In this document: in pieces, positions 16,823 to 25,221 of the stretch
Layout: each line of letters begins with the position of its first letter
How positions within the stretch are numbered: the first letter of the stretch is position 1
From: Streptomyces violens
GTDB lineage: Bacteria; Actinomycetota; Actinomycetes; Streptomycetales; Streptomycetaceae
Reading direction: 5' to 3'
Length of the DNA: 64,000 bases
Assembly: GCF_000717745.1 (NCBI RefSeq)
Contig: NZ_JOBH01000012.1
Coordinates: 1-64,000, forward strand
The notes under the pieces: generated by a model
What the model was told of the DNA's origin: nothing
Database searches by the model: none
The model's input: only the letters and a program-made list of their open reading frames with translations
Program-made: the position numbers and the translations under genes

Positions 16823-18132
16823 CGCAACGTCAGGATGTTGCAGAAGAGATCGCGCGGCGGGCCGACGACCTGGTCGCGCTCACCACCGCCCTCGTCGGCT
16901 TCGACACGACCGTACGGGGGTCGGCCGGCGAGCCGGCGCGGGACGAGGCGGATCTGCAGGAGTTCCTGGCGGGGCGGCTGCGGGCCGCGGGCGCGACGGT
17001 GGACGTGTGGACGCCAAAGCCCGGGGACCTGCCGGAGTCGCCGCAGACCCCGCCGGGGCTGGGCTTCGACGGGCGGCCGCAGCTCGTGGCGCGCTTCCCC
17101 GGTACGGGAGGCGGTCGCAGTCTGCTGTTCAACGGGCACATCGATGTCGTCTCCGCCGAACCGCGCGGCGACTGGGCCTCCGACCCGTTCCGGGCCGAGG
17201 TGCGGGACGGGCGGCTGTACGGGCGCGGCACGTGCGACATGAAGGGCGGCATCGCGGCCGCGGTGGTCGCGGCGGAGGTACTGGCCGCGCTCGGCATCCG
17301 GCTGCCCGGCGATCTGCTGATCAACACGGCGACCGACGAGGAGTGGAACGGCGCGGGCACGCTCGCCTCGGTCGGATACGGGGTGCGCGCCGACGCCGCC
17401 GTCGTGCCCGAACCCACCGACCTGAACGTCGTCACCGCCCAGCGCGGCATCCTCGGCGGCACGGTCACCGTCGCGGGGCGGCCGGGGCACGCCGAGTTCC
17501 CGCCCGGCGACTGGCGGTCGGGCGGCGCGGTGAACGCCATCGAGAAGACACTGCCGGTCCTCGACGCGCTTCGGGAGCTGCGTGAGCGGTGGGCGGCAGA
17601 CCCGACGCACCGTCACCCGCTCCTCCCACCACCATCCATCGTGCCCACGATGATCAAGGGCGGCGAGTGGTGGGTGACCTACCCGGCCTCCTGCGAGGTC
17701 TGCCTGGACGTCACGTATCTGCCGGTGCAGGCGGACGGTGGCGGCTGGGCGAGCCGGGTCCGTACGGAGATCGAGGAAACCGTACGGAAGGCCACCGGAT
17801 CCGACGGCTGGCTCGCCGCGCATCCGCCGGTCTTCGCCTGGGACACCGAGCTGGCGCCCGCGGAAGTACCGGCGGACCACGTTCTGGTCGGAGCGCTCAG
17901 CGGGGCCGCCGCCGGGCTCGGCCGCGCCCCGCGCGTCGTCGGCGAGCCGTCCTGGACCGATGCCGCCACCCTCACCCGCTTCGGGAACACCCCAGCCGTC
18001 TGCCTGGGCCCCACCGCCACCCGCCCCGACGGCTCCCCCACTCTCCACACCGTCGACGAGTACATCGAGGTCAGCGACCTGGTCGCGAACGCGCAGACCC
18101 TCGCGCTGACCGCACTGACCATGACCGCCTGA
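16819..18132 (+). CDS. M20-family deacylase (ArgE/DapE-like)
   Basis: A 437-residue zinc metallo-hydrolase of the M20A group that removes acyl groups from amino acids or diamines. Metal and catalytic residues are visible in FNGHIDVVS, GRGTCDMKGG and TATDEEWNG; the lid domain lies around residues 190-310. The ATG at 16819 gives an ATGA overlap with the aldehyde dehydrogenase; an ATG five codons upstream is an alternative. It could release a free amine for the downstream aminotransferase. Confidence 0.92.
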   Translation: MTQRQDVAEEIARRADDLVALTTALVGFDTTVRGSAGEPARDEADLQEFLAGRLRAAGATVDVWTPKPGDLPESPQTPPGLGFDGRPQLVARFPGTGGGRSLLFNGHIDVVSAEPRGDWASDPFRAEVRDGRLYGRGTCDMKGGIAAAVVAAEVLAALGIRLPGDLLINTATDEEWNGAGTLASVGYGVRADAAVVPEPTDLNVVTAQRGILGGTVTVAGRPGHAEFPPGDWRSGGAVNAIEKTLPVLDALRELRERWAADPTHRHPLLPPPSIVPTMIKGGEWWVTYPASCEVCLDVTYLPVQADGGGWASRVRTEIEETVRKATGSDGWLAAHPPVFAWDTELAPAEVPADHVLVGALSGAAAGLGRAPRVVGEPSWTDAATLTRFGNTPAVCLGPTATRPDGSPTLHTVDEYIEVSDLVANAQTLALTALTMTA

Positions 18133-18167
18133 CTGACCAGGACCACCGAACCTCTGAAGGGGACTCC

Positions 18168-19511
18168 ATGAACCACGCCGAACTCGCCGCCGCCGACCGG
18201 GCCCGGATCATCCACCCCTATCTCCCCGGCACCGTCGAGGAGCGCGTCGTGATGACCGAGGGCTCCGGCTGCCGGCTCACCGACGCCGAGGGGCGCTCGT
18301 ACCTGGACGCCACCGGCGGGCTCTGGCTCGCGCAGATCGGGCACGGCCGGGAGGAGGTGGCGCGGGCCGCCGCCGAGCAGATGCAGAAGCTGGAGTACTT
18401 CACCAGCTTCTGGGAGTTCTCCAACGACCGGGCGATCGAGCTGGCCACCCGGCTGACCTCGCTCGCGCCCGAGGGCCTGGGCCATGTGTACTTCACCTCC
18501 GGTGGTTCGGAGGGCAATGAGGCCGCGATCAAGATGGCGCGCTACTACCACCACCGGCGCGGCGAGTCCTCGCGGACCTGGATCCTCGCGCGCGACAAGG
18601 CGTACCACGGCATCGGTTACGGCGGCGGCTCCGCGACCGGCTTCCCGCTGTACCACGAGGGCTTCGCGCCGATGATGCCGCACGTCAGCCACCTGACGCC
18701 GCCGTGGCCGTACCGCACGGAGCTGTACGGCGGCGAGGACCCCTGCGACTTCCTGATCCGGGAGCTGGAGGAGCGGATCGCGGAGATCGGGCCCGGCAAC
18801 ATCGCGGCGATGATCGGCGAGCCGATCATGGGTGTGGGCGGGATGCTCGTGCCGCCGGCGGACTACTGGCCGCGGGTGCGGGAGGTGCTGGACCGGCACG
18901 GCATCCTGCTGATCTTCGACGAGGTCGTGACGGCGTACGGGCGGGTCGGCGAGTGGTTCGCGGCGCAGCACTTCGGGGTCACGCCCGACATCATCGTCAC
19001 CGCCAAGGGCATCACCTCCGGATACACGCCGCTGGGCGCACTGCTGGTCGGGGACCACGTGGCCGAGCAGCTGCTGCGCGAGCACGGCTTCCCGATGGGC
19101 TACACGTACAACGGTCACCCGGTCGCCGCGGCGGTGGCGCTGGCCAATCTCGACATCATCGAGCGGGAGGGGCTGCTGGCCCGCGCGGTGGAGATCGGTG
19201 GTGCGCTGCACGGCGAACTCCAGGCGCAGCTGGGTGATTTGCCGGTGGTCGGCGAGGTGCGGTCGGTGGGCATGATGCTGGCCGTCGAGCTGGTCGCGGA
19301 CAAGGAGACGCGCGCGCCGCTGCCGGTGCGGCCCGAGCGGATGCCGCACGATGTGATCCGGCGCGAGACGGGCGTGATCGTACGGGACTCCGCGCACAGC
19401 ATCGTGCTGTCCCCGCCGCTGGTCATGACGGAGGCGGAGGTGAAGGAGACGGTGACCGCGATGCGGTCGGTGCTGGAACGCACCACGCCCGCCGGAGAGA
19501 TCCGGGACTGA
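18168..19511 (+). CDS. class III aminotransferase (omega-amino acid:pyruvate type)
   Basis: A 447-residue PLP aminotransferase. Evidence includes DATGGLWLAQIGHG, FTSGGSEGNEAAIK (phosphate-binding), FDEVVTAYGRVGEW (cofactor aspartate) and the Schiff-base lysine in TAKGITSGYTPLGA. It resembles beta-alanine:pyruvate and putrescine-type transaminases. It is not the class V PhnW that uses aminoethylphosphonate. ATG 18168 follows a run AAGGGGA. It works with the aldehyde dehydrogenase at 15335 and the permease at 19555, suggesting catabolism of an amine or omega-amino acid. Confidence 0.94.
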   Translation: MNHAELAAADRARIIHPYLPGTVEERVVMTEGSGCRLTDAEGRSYLDATGGLWLAQIGHGREEVARAAAEQMQKLEYFTSFWEFSNDRAIELATRLTSLAPEGLGHVYFTSGGSEGNEAAIKMARYYHHRRGESSRTWILARDKAYHGIGYGGGSATGFPLYHEGFAPMMPHVSHLTPPWPYRTELYGGEDPCDFLIRELEERIAEIGPGNIAAMIGEPIMGVGGMLVPPADYWPRVREVLDRHGILLIFDEVVTAYGRVGEWFAAQHFGVTPDIIVTAKGITSGYTPLGALLVGDHVAEQLLREHGFPMGYTYNGHPVAAAVALANLDIIEREGLLARAVEIGGALHGELQAQLGDLPVVGEVRSVGMMLAVELVADKETRAPLPVRPERMPHDVIRRETGVIVRDSAHSIVLSPPLVMTEAEVKETVTAMRSVLERTTPAGEIRD

Positions 19512-19554
19512 GCCACTCCTCCGCAACCGGCCACGACTGGAAGGGCGCACTGCC

Positions 19555-21042
19555 GTGTCCGTACCACCCACCAGATCCGCACCCGCACCACCACCTCCTC
19601 CTGAGACCATCCCCCACCTGCACCGCAGCCTGCGCCGGTTCGACATCATGGCGATGGGTGTGGCGGCCGTCATCTCCTTCGACGTGGTGGGGCAGATCGC
19701 CACCGGCGGGGGCGAGGCCGTCACCTGGATCGCCGTGATCGCGGTGGGCTTCCTGCTGCCGTACGCGCTGGTCTTCGCCGAGACGGGGGCGGCCTTCCCG
19801 CAGGAGGGCGGCCCGTACGTCTGGGTGAAGCTGGCCTTCGGGCGCACCACCGCGGCGCTCACCACGCTGTTCTACTGGGTCACCAATCCGGTGTGGCTCG
19901 GCGGTTCGCTGGTGTTCATCGCGGCGGAGTCCTGGGACGGCTTCGTCTTCCCCCTCGGCTCGGGGACGGTGGCCGACTACACGTTCAAGCTGCTGTTCAT
20001 CTGGGCGGCGATCCTCACGGCGATCGTGTCGCTGCGCCGTGGCAAGTGGATCACGACGGCGGGCGCGGCGGCCAAGGTGCTGGCGCTCGCCGTCTTCTCG
20101 GGCACGGCCGTGGCGTACGGCGTCGAGCACGGCTTCCGCGGCCTGGACCAGGCCTCCTTTTCCCCCACCGCGGTCGGCTTCCTGGGCCTGGTGCCCGTGC
20201 TGCTCTTCGCCTTCGTCGGCTTCGAGGCACCGAACGCGGCGGGCGACGAGATGCACGACCCGCAGCGGGACGTCCCGGTCTCGATCGGGATCTCCGGGCT
20301 GATCGCCACGTGCTGTTATCTGCTGCCCGTACTGGCGATCCTCTCGGCGGCACCGGCCGGGCAGGTGACGGGCATCGGCGGGTTCATGGACGCGGCCCGG
20401 CTGGTCTTCGGTGTGTACGGGGACTGGAGCGGGCCGCTGCTGACCATGGCCGCCGTGCTGTTCGTCTTCGCGCTGCTCACCCAGGGCAGCGCGTGGATGA
20501 TCGTCAGCGACCGGATGCAGGCGATGGCGGCGGCCGACGACGGGTTCTTCAGCCGCGGGCTGGGCGCGTTCCACCCGCGCCTGGGCACCCCGGTACGGAT
20601 GAATCTGCTCTCCGGGATCACCGCGACGCTCTTCATGGTCGCCGCGATGAATCTGGCGGCCGGGGACGCCGCCGCGGTGTTCGGTGTCGTCCTGACGGTC
20701 GCGATCACAACGCTGCTGCTGTCGTACCTCGCGATCGTGCCGGCCCTGATCCGGCTGCGGCTGCGGCGCGCGGAGGTGCCGCGCCCGTACGAGGTGCCGT
20801 TCGGCACGCGCGGCTTCGTGGTGTGCGCGTCGCTCGTGTACGCGTGGATCGTGCTGGGCTCCTGGGTGGCGCTGTTCCCCGGCACCCTGGAGCACCTCGT
20901 CGGTCTGCCGTACGACTTCGCCGACGTCTGGGGCGTCTCCCGCACCACCTTCGAGACCTTCACCCTGGGCACGGTCGTCCTCCTGCTGGCCGTCGGCACG
21001 GCGGGGCTGTGGGGGCGGCGCGGGAAGGGCACGCGGCACTGA
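19555..21042 (+). CDS. APC-family amino acid/polyamine permease
   Basis: A 495-residue APC superfamily transporter with twelve predicted helices. It has the first-helix region FDIMAMGVAAVISFDVVG and the helix-6 segment LFAFVGFEAPNAAGDEM, typical of amino-acid and polyamine transporters. The start GTG 19555 follows a GGAAGGG ribosome site. It is the last gene of the NCS1-ALDH-M20-aminotransferase operon and is followed by a perfect 19-bp hairpin. Likely cargo is an omega-amino acid or polyamine matching the upstream enzymes. Confidence 0.94.
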   Translation: MSVPPTRSAPAPPPPPETIPHLHRSLRRFDIMAMGVAAVISFDVVGQIATGGGEAVTWIAVIAVGFLLPYALVFAETGAAFPQEGGPYVWVKLAFGRTTAALTTLFYWVTNPVWLGGSLVFIAAESWDGFVFPLGSGTVADYTFKLLFIWAAILTAIVSLRRGKWITTAGAAAKVLALAVFSGTAVAYGVEHGFRGLDQASFSPTAVGFLGLVPVLLFAFVGFEAPNAAGDEMHDPQRDVPVSIGISGLIATCCYLLPVLAILSAAPAGQVTGIGGFMDAARLVFGVYGDWSGPLLTMAAVLFVFALLTQGSAWMIVSDRMQAMAAADDGFFSRGLGAFHPRLGTPVRMNLLSGITATLFMVAAMNLAAGDAAAVFGVVLTVAITTLLLSYLAIVPALIRLRLRRAEVPRPYEVPFGTRGFVVCASLVYAWIVLGSWVALFPGTLEHLVGLPYDFADVWGVSRTTFETFTLGTVVLLLAVGTAGLWGRRGKGTRH

Positions 21043-21050
21043 CCACGGGC

Positions 21051-21095
21051 GCGGCGGCCCCCGGCGACCCCCGGTCGGTCGCCGGGGGCCGCCGC
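21051..21095. terminator. 19-bp perfect hairpin after the permease operon
   Basis: Arm 21051-21069 (gcggcggcccccggcgacc) pairs perfectly with 21077-21095 around a seven-base loop. It begins eight bases after the APC permease stop and separates the catabolic island operon from phnA. Confidence 0.88.
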
Positions 21096-21214
21096 GTCGG
21101 GCTATGAGCGGTATAGGGATTCCGGTGGTTCTGCCGGGGGCCCGGGCGGTGTTCCCTGGTGGGGCAGGGCGGCGCGACCGGCCGCCGACTTCGACCACAG
21201 GGGTGGAACCGCAC

Positions 21215-22495
21215 ATGAAGGAAGCTGGTGCCGAGCGGCAGTCCGGGACGCGGACGGAGCGGCTGACCGTCAACGGGCGCGAGTACGCCTGGCCCGCCCG
21301 GCCCGTCGTCGTGGTGTGCATCGACGGCAGCGAGGACGCCTATCACGAGCGGGCCATCGCCGACGGCCGGATGCCGTTCCTGGAGCGGATGCTGCGGGAC
21401 GGCAGCGATCTGCGCGCGGACTGCACGATGCCGTCCTTCACCAATCCCAACAATCTCTCCATCGCGACCGGGGTGCCGCCGTCGGTGCACGGGATCTGCG
21501 GGAACTACTTCTACGACCCGGCCGCCGACGCCGAGGTCATGATGAACGACCCGGAGCTGCTGCGGGCGCCGACGCTGTTCGCGGAGTTCTCGCAGGCCGG
21601 CGCGAAGGTCGCGGTGATCACCGCGAAGGACAAGCTGCGCCGCCTGCTGGGCAAGGGCCTCAAGGACGGCATCTGCTTCTCCGCCGAGAAGGCCGACCAG
21701 GTCACACAGCAGGACAACGGCATCGAGAAGGTGCTGGAGCGGGTCGGCATGGAGCTGCCGTCGGTCTACAGCGCCGAGCTGAGCGAGCTGGTGATGGCGG
21801 CGGGCGTGGACGTGCTGGAGCGGGACCGTCCGGAGCTGATGTATCTGTCGCTGACGGACTACATCCAGCACAAGCACGCGCCCGGCTCCCCCGTCGCGAA
21901 CGACTTCTACGCCATGTTGGACGGCCACTTCGCGCGGATCGACGCGCTGGGCGCCGTGCTGGTCGTCACCGCCGATCACGGGATGAACGCCAAGAGCGAT
22001 GGCGACGGGGACGCTCAAGTGGTGTTCCTCCAGGACGAGTTGGATGCCCGTCTCGGTGCGGGCGCGGCGCGTGTCGTGCTGCCCATCACCGACCCGTACA
22101 CGGTGCACCACGGCGCGCTCGGCTCGTACGCGACGGTGCACCTCCCGCAGGGCGCGGACGCGGACGCACTCCGCGCCGAGCTGGCCCGCCTCGACGGTGT
22201 GTCCGAGGTGATGGGCCGGGAGCGGGCCTGCGTCCGCTTCGAGCTGCCGGGCGACCGGATCGGCGAGCTGGTCGTGATCGCCGAGCGCAACACGGTACTG
22301 GGCACCACGCCCGCCCGGCACGACATCTCCGGGTTCGAGGAGCCGCTGCGCTCGCACGGCGGGCTGACCGAGCAGCGCGTGCCGTTCCTGGTGAACGCGC
22401 GGGTCGGACCGGTCCCCCAGGGCCACCGGCTGCGTAACTTCGACAGTTACTGGGTGGGCACGTCGGTGGCGGCGGGGGTGCCGCTCACCGACTGA
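21215..22495 (+). CDS. phnA: phosphonoacetate hydrolase
   Basis: A 426-residue zinc hydrolase of the alkaline phosphatase superfamily that splits phosphonoacetate into acetate and phosphate. Metal-site residues are visible in order: Asp37 (VVCIDGSE), nucleophile Thr76 (PSFTNPNN), Asp215/His219 (SLTDYIQHKH), Asp254-His255 (TADHGMN) and His381 (SHGGLTEQ). The segments NGREYAWPARPVVVVCIDG and DNGIEKVLE agree with PhnA. ATG 21215 follows AGGGGTGG and lies beyond the preceding terminator. A transporter gene and an amine oxidase gene follow in the same direction. Confidence 0.93.
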   Translation: MKEAGAERQSGTRTERLTVNGREYAWPARPVVVVCIDGSEDAYHERAIADGRMPFLERMLRDGSDLRADCTMPSFTNPNNLSIATGVPPSVHGICGNYFYDPAADAEVMMNDPELLRAPTLFAEFSQAGAKVAVITAKDKLRRLLGKGLKDGICFSAEKADQVTQQDNGIEKVLERVGMELPSVYSAELSELVMAAGVDVLERDRPELMYLSLTDYIQHKHAPGSPVANDFYAMLDGHFARIDALGAVLVVTADHGMNAKSDGDGDAQVVFLQDELDARLGAGAARVVLPITDPYTVHHGALGSYATVHLPQGADADALRAELARLDGVSEVMGRERACVRFELPGDRIGELVVIAERNTVLGTTPARHDISGFEEPLRSHGGLTEQRVPFLVNARVGPVPQGHRLRNFDSYWVGTSVAAGVPLTD

Positions 22496-22621
22496 CGCAC
22501 CGTCACCCCAGCTCATCCCAACCCCCCTCATACGGACGCACCACCCGGCCCCGGCGTGCCGCCGAGGCGCGCGCCGGGGCCCCGTCATGCCCGAATCCAG
22601 GCCGAGGGACAGGACTCCGCC

Positions 22622-23950
22622 ATGGCCGACCTCGCACCGCAGTCCGTACCATCACCAAGACCCGGCCCCCCGCTCTCCACGCGGGAGGCGCTGAGGGGGA
22701 TGACCCGCTGGCGCCGGCAGATCTTCGCGGTCACCTGGCTCGCCTACGCGGGCTTCTACTTCGTCCGCCAGGCATTCTCGGTCGCCAAGCTCGGCATCCT
22801 GGACGATCCCCTGGTGAACGGGGTGCTGACCGAGCAGGTGCTCGGCGTGCTGGACGCGGTGTACCTCGCGGCGTACGCGGCCGGGCAGTTCCTGTGGGGC
22901 ATGTGGGCCGACCGCTTCGGGCCGCGGGTGGTGGTCGCCGGCGGCATGATCGGCGCGGTCGTCGCCGCGTGCGCGATGGGGCTCAGCAGCGCCGTGCTGG
23001 TGTTCGGCGGGGCGATGGTGCTCCAGGGACTGGCGCAGTCGACGGGCTGGGCGCCGCTGTGCAAGAACATGGGCAGCTTCTTCACGGTGCGCGAGCGGGG
23101 CCGGGTACTCGGCATCTGGAGCAGCAACTACGCGTTCGGCGGCCTCGCCGCGCCGCCGTTCCTGGGCTGGTGGGCGTACGAGGTCTTCGAGAGCTGGCAC
23201 GCGGCGTTCCTCGCGGGCGCGGCGACGCTCGCCGTCGTCCTGGTGCTGTTCCTGGTCTTCCAGCGGAACACGCCGCAGGACGTGGGGCTGCCCGATCCGA
23301 ACCGTACGGAGGAGGAGCCCGCAGTGGTGGCGCCGCCGCGGCAGCGCGCTCTCGCCCTCTACAAGGAAGCGCTGCGCGACCGCATGGTGCTGACGCTGGG
23401 CGCCGCGTACTTCCTGCTCAAGCCGGCCCGGTACGCGATCCTGCTGTGGGGTCCGGTGATCGTCAGCCGGCAACTGCCGGAGGTCGGCAAGGTGGGGGCC
23501 ACGCTCATCCCGGTGGCGTTCGGTGTCGCGGGCGTGCTCGCGCCCATCGTGATCGGCTGGGTCTCCGACACCGTCTTCCGGTCCCGCCGGGTGCCGCCGT
23601 GCGTCCTGGCGCTGGGACTGCTGACCGTCGCGCTCGCGCTGTTCATGCCGCTGACGGCGACCGGCAGCGCGGTGGTGATGATCGCGGTGCTGGCGGTGAT
23701 CGGGCTGGCCGTGTACGCGGCGGACGCGATGATCAGTTGTGTCGCGGCGGTGGACTTCGGCGCCGCCGGTGGCGCGGGCACGGCCGCCGGGCTGGTCAAC
23801 GGCTGCGGCTCGGTGGGTGCCATCCTCGGCGGCCTGCTGCCCGGCTTCCTCTCCGGCACCGCGCTGTTCTACGGTTTCGCCGCCGCGGCGCTCCTCGCGG
23901 GTCTGCTGATGCTCCCGCAGTGGAACCGCGTTCCCGCAACGGCTGCGTAA
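22622..23950 (+). CDS. MFS transporter, organophosphate/phosphate antiporter (UhpC/GlpT)-like
   Basis: A 442-residue major facilitator with twelve helices. The helix-1 segment TWLAYAGFYFVRQAFSVAK and the following LGVLDAVYLAAYAAGQFLWGMWADRFG motif are typical of the organophosphate:Pi antiporter group. ATG 22622 is preceded by AGGAC; an upstream in-frame start would add Pro/Arg-rich residues. Position between phnA and the amine oxidase gene suggests import of a phosphonate such as phosphonoacetate or aminoethylphosphonate. Confidence 0.9.
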   Translation: MADLAPQSVPSPRPGPPLSTREALRGMTRWRRQIFAVTWLAYAGFYFVRQAFSVAKLGILDDPLVNGVLTEQVLGVLDAVYLAAYAAGQFLWGMWADRFGPRVVVAGGMIGAVVAACAMGLSSAVLVFGGAMVLQGLAQSTGWAPLCKNMGSFFTVRERGRVLGIWSSNYAFGGLAAPPFLGWWAYEVFESWHAAFLAGAATLAVVLVLFLVFQRNTPQDVGLPDPNRTEEEPAVVAPPRQRALALYKEALRDRMVLTLGAAYFLLKPARYAILLWGPVIVSRQLPEVGKVGATLIPVAFGVAGVLAPIVIGWVSDTVFRSRRVPPCVLALGLLTVALALFMPLTATGSAVVMIAVLAVIGLAVYAADAMISCVAAVDFGAAGGAGTAAGLVNGCGSVGAILGGLLPGFLSGTALFYGFAAAALLAGLLMLPQWNRVPATAA

Positions 23951-24010
23951 GCCAGGCAGCTTGCTCACTGATCCAGCCACGGTGCACCACCACTCAAGAG
24001 GGGATCATCC

Positions 24011-25147
24011 ATGGCGACTCATCGTTGTGACACCGCCGTCGTCGGCGGCGGCATCGTCGGACTGGCGCACGCCCTCGCGGCCGCCAAGCGCGGCGACCGC
24101 GTCGTTGTCTTCGAGCGCGACGACCACTCCGTGGGCGCGTCCATCCGCAACTTCGGCATGATCTGGGCGGTGGGCCAGCAGCGCGGCGCGATGTACGAGC
24201 GTGCCCTGCGCAGCCGCGAGATCTGGCTGGAGATCGCGGCGAAGACCGGGCTGTGGGCGGCCCCGACCGGCTCCTTGCATCTGGCGCACCATCCCGACGA
24301 GGCCGCGGTGCTGGAGGAGTTCGTCGCCACCACACCCGCCGCAAGACAGCGCGGTACGGAAATGCTGACCGCGAAGGAGGCGGTGGCGCGCAGTCATGCG
24401 GCGCATCCGGACGGGCTGTTGGCCGCAATGTGGAGCCCGACGGAGCTGAACGTCGATCCGCGGCACGCGATCCCGGCGGTCGCGGCGCATCTGGCCGAGG
24501 AGTACGGCGTGGACGTGCGCTTCGGCACGACCGTGCGCGGCATCGGCATGCCGACGGTCTCGACCACGGCCGGCGACTGGCGTGCTGACCGGGTCTTCGT
24601 CTGCAGCGGCAATGACTTCGAGACGCTGTATCCGGAGGTGTTCGCGGCGAGCGGGCTGGTCCGCTGCAAGCTGCAGATGCTGCGGACGGGCGTGCAGCCC
24701 GGTGGGTGGCAGTTGGGGCCGATGCTGTGCGGCGGGCTGACGCTGTTGCACTACGCGGCGTTCGAGGGGCTGGCGGCGCGGGCGGCGCTGGACGCGCGGA
24801 TGCGGGCCGAGCTGCCGTTCCACCGGGACAACGGCATCCATGTACTGCTGTCGCAGACGACGGACGGGCGGCTGACGATCGGCGACAGCCATGCGTACGC
24901 CACGACCCACGACCCGTTCGAGAGCGAGGAGATCAACGCGGCGATCATGGAATACCTGGCGGGCTTCGCGCGGCTCCCGGACACCACGATCACTGAACGC
25001 TGGTCCGGCTTCTACCCGTCCCTGCGCGACGGCCGCACGGAGCTGGTGGTCGACCCGGAGCCGGGCGTGACCGTGGTCAACGGCGTCGGCGGGGCCGGGA
25101 TGACGCTGTCGTTCGGCCTCGCGGAGGAGAACGTCGCGGCGCGCTGA
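24011..25147 (+). CDS. FAD-dependent amine oxidase of phosphonate-catabolism type
   Basis: A 378-residue DAO-family flavoenzyme. The Rossmann dinucleotide motif VVGGGIVGLAHALAAAKRGD lies at residues 10-29, with the ribose-binding glutamate at 35. The ASIRNFGMIW segment is characteristic of the TIGR03364 group, which recurs in phosphonate gene clusters and oxidises aminoethylphosphonate or its N-methyl form to phosphonoacetaldehyde. ATG 24011 follows GAGGGGA. It is 60 bases after the transporter in the phnA-transporter-oxidase run and replaces the usual PhnW transaminase. Confidence 0.88.
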   Translation: MATHRCDTAVVGGGIVGLAHALAAAKRGDRVVVFERDDHSVGASIRNFGMIWAVGQQRGAMYERALRSREIWLEIAAKTGLWAAPTGSLHLAHHPDEAAVLEEFVATTPAARQRGTEMLTAKEAVARSHAAHPDGLLAAMWSPTELNVDPRHAIPAVAAHLAEEYGVDVRFGTTVRGIGMPTVSTTAGDWRADRVFVCSGNDFETLYPEVFAASGLVRCKLQMLRTGVQPGGWQLGPMLCGGLTLLHYAAFEGLAARAALDARMRAELPFHRDNGIHVLLSQTTDGRLTIGDSHAYATTHDPFESEEINAAIMEYLAGFARLPDTTITERWSGFYPSLRDGRTELVVDPEPGVTVVNGVGGAGMTLSFGLAEENVAAR

Positions 25148-25160
25148 GCACAGTACGCGG

Positions 25161-25193
25161 GCGGGCCCGGCGGAATTTCTCCGCCGGGCCCGC
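25161..25193. terminator. 14-bp perfect hairpin between convergent genes
   Basis: Arm 25161-25174 (gcgggcccggcgga) pairs with 25180-25193 around the loop atttc. It lies 13 bases after the amine oxidase stop and before the convergent gap gene, so it can serve both. Confidence 0.88.
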
Positions 25194-25221
25194 TCCGTGC
25201 GCGTGTTGCGTCCTTGGGCGA

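Noticed and set aside
18168..19511. Class III aminotransferase as PhnW
   Set aside because: PhnW is a class V-type enzyme with different motifs; this gene has class III motifs and lies in another operon beyond a terminator.
17679..19865. Long minus-strand frame across the deacylase and aminotransferase
   Set aside because: Same reason: repetitive Arg/Gly composition and antisense to clear enzymes.
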